DNA of 64,000 nucleotides from Rhinopomastus cyanomelas (lineage: Eukaryota; Chordata; Aves; Bucerotiformes; Rhinopomastidae), in NCBI GenBank assembly GCA_013400115.1, contig VXBP01010399.1, positions 62,001 to 126,000 of the forward strand. The letters run 5' to 3'. Below, one piece after another: positions 58,571 through 64,000 of this stretch. Numbering within the stretch: the first letter of the stretch is position 1; the number at the start of each line of letters is the position of its first letter. The notes below the pieces were generated by a model. That model ran no database searches. It saw only the letters and a list, made by a program, of their open reading frames with translations, and had not been told where the DNA came from. The translations under genes were made by a program, and so were the position numbers.

Positions 58571-58886
58571 TGTGGCAGTGTGAAACAACGAAGAAGCAGC
58601 AACACAGCTGCAGACTTAGACATCACAGCTAAGGCATGCAGCTAGCTGTCGAGAAGAACCAAGTGTCACAGTAACAAGACAACAGAGACGGCCAGAAGTG
58701 ACAAGAACTGAGGCACCTGGGCATGTGTAGCTGAGCACCAACAACCACTTGTTTATATATGTATTGTACCCTAGAAACAAGGACACACATGTGGACAGGA
58801 TATAAAAAGAACACTCTGAGCTGAATAAAAGGTGCAACTGCTTGCACATCAACTTGAACTCTGTGTCGTTTGTCTCAACAACGACA
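58571..58886 (+). mobile_element. solo LTR (about 316 bp) inserted in CR1
   Basis: Begins TGTGGCAGTGTGAAAC and ends CAACAACGACA. It contains a TATA box (GGATATAAAAAGAAC near 58,800) and a polyadenylation signal (CTGAATAAAAGG near 58,825), in the order U3-R-U5 on the plus strand. Flanks TTGGGC (58,565-58,570) and TGAGGC (58,887-58,892) may be a 6-bp target duplication with two differences, or just the host CR1. No internal retroviral genes remain, so it is a recombined solo LTR of an endogenous retrovirus. Confidence 0.85.
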
Positions 58887-59745
58887 TGAGGCAACCTGTT
58901 CCAGCACCTCACCACCCTCACAGGAAAGAATTTGTTCTTCGTGACCAACCTCAATCTCCCTTCTTCACGTCTGTAACCTGTTTCCCTTGTCCTCTTGCTG
59001 TCACTCGTGTCAAAAGCCCTACCCCAGCTTTTTTGTAGCCTGCTTCCTTCAGATACTGGAAAGCTGCTGGAAGGTCCCCCGGGAGCCTCCTCCTCTCCAA
59101 GCTCAGCAACCCCAACTTGTTCAGCCTGTCCTGATAAGGGAAGGTGCTCCAGCCCACTGATCATTTGAGTTGCTTTCCTCTGGACATGTTCCAGGAGCTC
59201 TAAGTCCTTCTGACACAGTACTCCAGGTGGGGTCTCAAAAGTGCAGAGGGGGAGAATCAACTCCCTCAGCTGACTGTCACTGCCTCTTTTGATGCAGCCC
59301 AGGATATGGTTGGCTTTCTGAGCTGCAAGTGCATGCTGACAGCTTCTGGGAAACTTCTGGTCCACCACTACCTCAAAGTCTTTCTCCTTTGGGCTGTCCT
59401 CAATACTTTCTGCTCTCAATCTGTATTTGTGCTTGGGATTGCCTAGACCCAGGTGCAGAACCTTGCACTTGCCCTTGTTGAACTGATGCGGTTTGCACAG
59501 CCCAGTTCTCGATCCTGGCAAGGTCCTTCTGGATGGCCTTTCTTCCCTCCAGTTTGTTGATTTCACTGCACAGTTTGGTGTCACCAGCAAACTGACTGAA
59601 GGTGCGTTCAGTTCCACTGTCCATGTCGCTGACAAACATGTTAAACAGTGCTGGTCCAAGTACTAACCCTTGAGGAACAGCACACATCACACCTCTCCAT
59701 TTGGACACTGAGCCACTGAACAGGACTCTTTGGGTGCAACCATCT
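58887..59745 (-). mobile_element. CR1 LINE, group D, 5' part with reverse transcriptase remnant
   Basis: Longest CR1 in the window (about 1.0 kb with the 58,407 part). The minus strand encodes the end of the RT palm and the ORF2 C-terminus: VPQGLVLGPALFNMFVSDMD, SQFAGDTKLCSEINK, then after a frameshift near 59,484 KCKVLHLGLGNPKHKYRLRA, LELLEHVQRKATQM, LLSLERRRLPGDLPAAFQYL and VRVVRCWNRLP. The catalytic FADD-type motif reads FAGD. Several frames are needed, so it is a dead copy. Confidence 0.95.
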
Positions 59746-60356
59746 TTAAGGACTCCTCAAGTTTGGGATCCAGATTATTTTGGGAAATACCACATCCCTA
59801 CACCCGTGCTTTCATACTGGCCTTACAGTAATGTTCAGTTTGGGGAAGCAGTTTCCCCATCATTCCCTTTTCATCACACTCCAGCTTCAGCCTTCTGCAC
59901 CATCATAAAATACTTGGAGTGAATTTGCCCAGTGACAGTTTCAGATATTGCTCTGATCACCTCCCAGATGTGACCGGCCATGAGCTGATTAGCTTCTCAA
60001 CCAGCAGGACATTTGGAAGAATAAATTTCTCTGATGGGTTTTTGCTTGTGCTAGGGGAAGTGAGTATTTCCATGAGTGGGAGTTAACTGCCTGTCCTGCA
60101 ATCAGCTTACAGTGCACCGCTGCCATCTGACTTGCATGCTTGCTTCCATGCGGGTGGGTTAGTGAGTTTTCTGTCTGCACCTATCCCTCACTTGTAGCTG
60201 ACAACCACACATAATGGAAATTCCTGTACTCTGATGGAGAACAAAGACCAGAGATTTTCATAATCAGCATACATTTCTTACAGTCCTGTCAGCTGAGAAG
60301 AGCAATGATCCTCCACTAAATAAGTCCTTGCTGTCTTAGTCTCACCAGCTCACAGG
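59746..60356. other. unique sequence
   Basis: No gene or repeat recognised. Confidence 0.5.
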
Positions 60357-60425
60357 CTCATAGAATGTTAGGGATTGGAAGAGACCTCAAAAGATCATCT
60401 GGTCCAATCCCCCTGCCAGATGAGG
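60357..60425 (-). mobile_element. CR1 LINE 3' end, group A
   Basis: TCATAGAATGTTAGGGATTG, AAAAGATCATCTGGTCCAAT, truncated after CTGCCAGATGAGG. Confidence 0.93.
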
Positions 60426-60467
60426 CAGCACACCTACCTCCTTATTTCACACTTAAGATGATCTCTT

Positions 60468-60641
60468 TTCTGGAACGGGCTGCCCATGGGGATTGTGGAG
60501 TCACCCTCTCTGGAGACACTTAAGACCGTCCTGGCCACATTCCTGTGTGACTTCGTCTAGGGGATTCTGCTGTGGCAGGGGGACTGGATTGGATGATCTT
60601 TTGAAGTCCCTTCTAGTCCCTAATGTTCTATGATTCTGTGA
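60468..60641 (+). mobile_element. CR1 LINE fragment, group A
   Basis: Sense: CTGGAACGGGCTGCCCATGG, CTCTCTGGAGACACTTAAGA, GATTCTGCTGTGGCAGGGGG, ending TATGATTCTGTGAAA. It faces away from the copy 43 bp to its left, forming an inverted pair. Confidence 0.94.
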
Positions 60642-60998
60642 AAATGATCTGGATATAATTTCTATCTCTGTGTGGTAACCAAATCAGTGCACTTCAGCTG
60701 GAGTCTGGATCCAGTGCTCAGGGAGGGTCATGGCTATGCGTGATATTGGTGAGTTGTCACTGAGATGCCTGCTAGTTCTGCTTAGTTGCCCAGAGGTTCA
60801 AATCAGCAGCTTTAGGCAGAGTTCTTCCCTGTACTTGACACTGCAAAGGTTTGTCAGAGCACTGATAACTTCTGCTTTCATGCTCTCCTCTCTACAGGTT
60901 GCTGTAGAAGAGCACACCAGAGTGCTGAGGTCTTACTGGCTTCTTCACATGCTTTTTGCAGAAAGAGCTGCAGCTGGGTGGCTTTGAATTGTTTCCAG
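60642..60998. other. unique sequence
   Basis: No gene; the 85-codon frame at 60,730-60,987 has no domain. Confidence 0.5.
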
Positions 60999-61070
60999 TC
61001 CTGCTGTGATGGGGAGATTGGACTAGATGATCTTTTGAGGTCCCTGTCTTTCTCTAATTTTCTGTGATTC
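60999..61070 (+). mobile_element. CR1 LINE 3' end, group A
   Basis: TCCTGCTGTGATGGGGAGAT, GATGATCTTTTGAGGTCCCT, ATTTTCTGTGATTCT. Confidence 0.94.
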
Positions 61071-61926
61071 TAACGTTGTTCTGTAACATGCTAAGCAGGT
61101 GTGTTTTACACTGCCTGATCAAAGCCCTGGTCCAGACAGAAACGTTCACTTTAATCAACATAACCTGCAGCACAGTAAATATTTTATTACAAGACTTGCA
61201 GCCTGACCAGAGCTTGATACAGCCTCACGGTCCCCTGATTTTGCATACTTCACAAGCTGTCATTAACTCCGATCTAGATAAAAGGACACCACTATCTGTA
61301 GGGGTGGGGAGGGAGGGAAACCCAGACTAACCCAAAAAGAGACCTAACCTTGCTGCATACAAAACACAGAATCCTTTTACTCAAGCAAAGATAAATCTGA
61401 CAGCATTAGCCTTTATCTGAGATAAAGCTTAAACAGCAAGCTGCTATGAAAAAATTAACTCTGATAAGCAGGCAGACATGCCTCTACCTGACCCCAGCAC
61501 GGTCCCTTGTTTCACCTTCCCTACGATTTGCTGTAACTAACCCTCTTGCTCTGCGTTATCAGCTTCCAACCTTGAGCTGAGCTTTCAGGCTGTCGTGCCG
61601 TTTGAACACCGTTGGCATCACACTTCAAAAAGTTTCCTTCTCTTATCTCAGGCGTTTTGTGCAAGTCCAATTGTGGATGTTTTTCCCAAGTGGGTACTGG
61701 AAACTGAATACGTTATCATGTGCCAGCTTCACTGCAGCACGTGCTGCCTGTGTAGCTCTCAGAAAAGTTTCTTAGCTTGTTATATAAACTGTAGAGCTCA
61801 TTCAGAGTCAGGAGGCTGCAGATCTGCTCGCTGTCCTACAGAGTGAGTTTCTTTTAGGAGCAACACTAGAGTCTCCTTTAAGTGACATTTATGTGTTTAT
61901 GCCTTTACTGCAATTCAAGGCACGGA
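61071..61926. other. unique sequence
   Basis: No gene recognised. A TATA-like TTATATAAACTG lies near 61,778, but no LTR boundaries or polyadenylation signal accompany it. Confidence 0.45.
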
Positions 61927-62015
61927 TGGTCTAGGTGATCCTGCTCTGGCAGGGGGATTGGACTAGATGATCTTTTGAGGTCCCTTCCAATGCCTGATGT
62001 TCTGTGATTCTGTGA
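61927..62015 (+). mobile_element. CR1 LINE 3' end, group A (first of a tandem)
   Basis: GTCTAGGTGATCCTGCTCTG, GGGATTGGACTAGATGATCT, ending GTTCTGTGATTCTGTGACA. Confidence 0.95.
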
Positions 62016-62268
62016 CAAGGGGCAATGGGTGTCAGCTGGAACACAGGAGGTTCCACATAAATATGAGAAGGAATTTCTTCACAGTGAGGATGATGGAGCA
62101 CTGAAACGGGCTGCCCAGCGAGATTGTGGAGTCTCCTCTGGAGAAGTTTAAAACCCAACTGGGCATGTTCCTGTGAGATTTGATCTAGGAGATCCTGCTC
62201 TGGCAGAGGGATTGAACTAGATGATCTTTCAAAGTCATTCCAGTCCCTCATGTTCTGTGATTCTGCGA
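62016..62268 (+). mobile_element. CR1 LINE, group A (second of a tandem)
   Basis: Starts within 1-2 bp of the previous 3' end: AGGGGCAATGGGTGTCAGCT, AGTGAGGATGATGGAGCACT, GAGATCCTGCTCTGGCAGAG, end GTTCTGTGATTCTGCGAG. Confidence 0.95.
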
Positions 62269-62587
62269 GGTTTGATGTCAAAGCCCTTTCACCTTGTCCT
62301 GACATTGTTCAACTCTACTGAACTGTTAAAACTTACTATGTGCTTCTAGCTGCCTTAAGATATGGTAGAAGGAGGTGAACAGTGTTTCAAGGGAAATTGT
62401 AATACTGAATATTTTGTGATCTTTCTAGGATTTGGCAACAAATTCCCAAGCTACAGATGGGATGAAGAATGGCGTTATATGGAAAACAGTGGTAAACTTC
62501 AGAGATCATACATAAAGGTCACATCATGGCAGAGTGCTTCTGCCACGCCTGTTGGCCCATCTGGAAATTTGTTAACATGGGACCAAT
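62269..62587. other. unique sequence
   Basis: No repeat. The frame through 62,428-62,492 has a TTTCTAG before GATTTGGCAACAAATTCCC and a GGTAAAC after it. The peptide (FGNKFPSYRWDEEWRYMENS) is not recognised, so it is not called as an exon. Confidence 0.4.
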
Positions 62588-62672
62588 TTCATAGAATCAT
62601 TAGGGATTGGAAGGGACCTGGAAAGATAGTTCTATCCCTCTGCCACAGCAGGATCACCTAGACCAAGTCACA
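62588..62672 (-). mobile_element. CR1 LINE 3' end, group A
   Basis: ATTTCATAGAATCATTAGGG, GGATTGGAAGGGACCTGGAA, CCACAGCAGGATCACCTAGA, truncated at CACACAG. Confidence 0.95.
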
Positions 62673-62674
62673 CA

Positions 62675-62885
62675 GTCAGTCAGGGTTAGAAGGGACCACA
62701 GGATCATCCAGTTCCAACCCCCCTGCCATGGGCAGGGACACCCCACCCTAGGTCAGGCTGAGCAGAGCCTCATCCAGTCTGGCCTTAAACACCTCCAAGG
62801 ACGAGGCCTCAACCACCTCCCTGGGCAACCCATTCCAAGCTCTCACCACTCTTAGGGTGAAGAACTTCCTCCTCTTCAGGCTGTT
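62675..62885 (-). mobile_element. CR1 LINE fragment, group D
   Basis: Antisense: CAGGGTTAGAAGGGACCACA, CCATGGGCAGGGACACCCCA, TCCAGTCTGGCCTTAAACAC, CTTAGGGTGAAGAACTTCCT. It has lost its terminal octamers; the group A copy sits exactly at its 3' side. Confidence 0.93.
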
Positions 62886-64000
62886 CTAACTTGGTAGGTT
62901 TTTGTCCTGTATTTTATATCTCTGCCAGTGTCTAAGCAGATCGTGCAAGAGTTGAGCACAAAAGCCACGAGGACAGATAATTTATCCTTCCGTGGTCCCA
63001 AAGAAGAACCTCCAGCTTGCTGATAAGAAAGCCACAAGCGGAATGAATGTGGGTTACTTTTCTAATATCATTTTGCTAATTACTGCAGTAAATCGAAGCT
63101 CTGTGGAGGATGAAACAGAAGAAAGAGGAACTTTAATACTCATTCACTATGAAGAATGGTTGGAGATAGACCTCTTACAAGAAATGAGAGAGCAGAAGCT
63201 GCTAGGCATTGCTTTCAGACCACTGCCTGATACTGTGTGCTGAGGAGCTTTATACTATCATGCTTCTGCCAGAGATATCACCTCCTCACCCATGGGGCAG
63301 GCTGCGCAGTGTCTGTCAGAGGTATGCAACAACCTCCAGGGTGCCAAAAGATCTGTACAGCTGAAAATCCACAATCTCAGAGATCTTCCATACCCTTCCT
63401 CTGTGTTAGGAAGAAAGGGAAGTGTCCCACAGTGTTTGCTGCTTACCTGTCAGACTAAATCCATGTCTCTGAAGACAGGCAGCTCAAAACTACCATGAAC
63501 TTGCTGCTTCTCAGAGTTACTTGTGGCCCTCAGTTTGGATCAGGACAGCAGAGTAAAAGTCTGCACTAGGTTTGTTTGCACTTCTTCTTAACAAAAGCAG
63601 ACAGCCTTCTGTCACCACACAGAAGACATTGGGACTCACTTAAAAAACAAAAAAAGAGCCCAGTTTTCACAGCACAGGGTAATTTGCAGGAACACTGAGA
63701 TCCCATATATATAACCCAGCTGCTCTCTGTTGATATTTCAGCCTTCAGAGTTCTGCTTCCTTCTACACAGAGCCACAGTTACTGTGAAATCCTGTGCTGG
63801 AAAGTTTTAGATGTGTTGCTTAAACCTTTACCATGATCCTTTAGTTCCAATACCCTCGTATAGTACGGAAAGGAAAAAAGGTGCCTGTTTTGGGGTTTGC
63901 TTGGGGGTTTTTTAAGGATTGACAAAGCAGTGTCCTCAGAGAGCAGCATTTTCTCACACACTGAGTGATCCTGAAGCATTTGGACTGAAAACATGACTCT
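62886..64000. other. unique sequence to window end
   Basis: 1.1 kb without transposon. The 83-codon frame at 62,992-63,243 (DETEERGTLILIHYEEWLEI) is not recognised. No splice or domain evidence. Confidence 0.45.

Larger units (their letters stand above)
22641..64000. other. intergenic region upstream of GLRA2
   Basis: No coding exon with conserved domain and splice sites was found in these 41 kb. In human the interval upstream of GLRA2 toward GEMIN8 is large and gene-poor (established knowledge), which fits. Contents are CR1 fragments, two LTRs and unique AT-rich sequence, listed separately. Confidence 0.7.

Noticed and set aside
58616..59659. 347-codon minus-strand frame as a single gene
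   Set aside because: It is CR1 ORF2 remnant running into the inserted LTR; other required ORF2 pieces are in different frames.
61480..61850. Possible third LTR (TTATATAAACTG box, CTGTCCTACA downstream)
   Set aside because: No TG...CA boundaries, target duplication or polyadenylation signal could be placed.
62428..62492. Possible coding exon on the plus strand (AG before GATTTGGC, GT after AACAGTG)
   Set aside because: The peptide matches no family I know, there is no partner exon, and the frame reads on into the following CR1.
63044..63240. Protein-like frame DETEERGTLILIHYEEWLEI
   Set aside because: No splice sites in phase and no recognised family.

Overview
The window is vertebrate nuclear DNA from a bird. 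The evidence is the density of CR1 retrotransposons with the avian 3' end (GATGATCTTTNGAGGTCCCT followed by ATTCTGTG-type octamers), two avian-type retroviral LTRs, and the first two coding exons of the glycine receptor alpha-2 gene (GLRA2) read on the minus strand. Most long open reading frames are CR1 ORF2 remnants or chance frames. By hand count about 14 kb (roughly 22%) is CR1, high for a bird. Most copies belong to one young-looking subfamily, which would fit Piciformes (woodpeckers and relatives); that placement is an inference.

Layout. 1-19,759 is part of GLRA2 intron 2; I found no exon 3 in it. 19,760-19,893 is coding exon 2, 19,894-21,770 intron 1, and 21,771-21,838 coding exon 1 with the start codon and signal peptide. 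A CpG-rich block at about 22,220-22,640 (with a 5-N gap) lies just upstream and is the likely promoter. From about 22,700 to 64,000 I see no gene: it is upstream intergenic DNA with many CR1 copies, two LTRs, and AT-rich unique blocks, a few of which look like conserved regulatory elements.

CR1 groups used in the entries, by 3' sequence read on the element's antisense strand. Group A: GGATTGGAAGGGACCT then CCAATCCCCCTGCCACAGCA; the dominant group. Group B: AGGTTGGAAAAGACC then CCAACCATCAACCC and ACCAGATCCCCCAACAC. Group C: GAGGCTGGAAAAGACCTC with a TGACATCACCACATCAGCTAGACC segment. Group D: AGAAGGGACCTTAGAGGCCATC and GGCAGGGACACC. Other copies are older or unassigned. Every copy is 5' truncated.

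The most unusual object is at about 9,792-9,965. A degenerate tRNA-Lys-like head is joined to an 80-100 bp CR1 3' tail, and the unit interrupts another CR1. This is the architecture of a tRNA-headed, CR1-mobilised SINE. Single-N positions at 12,186, 47,597 and 56,611 each sit beside duplicated or inverted sequence and are probably assembly joins.
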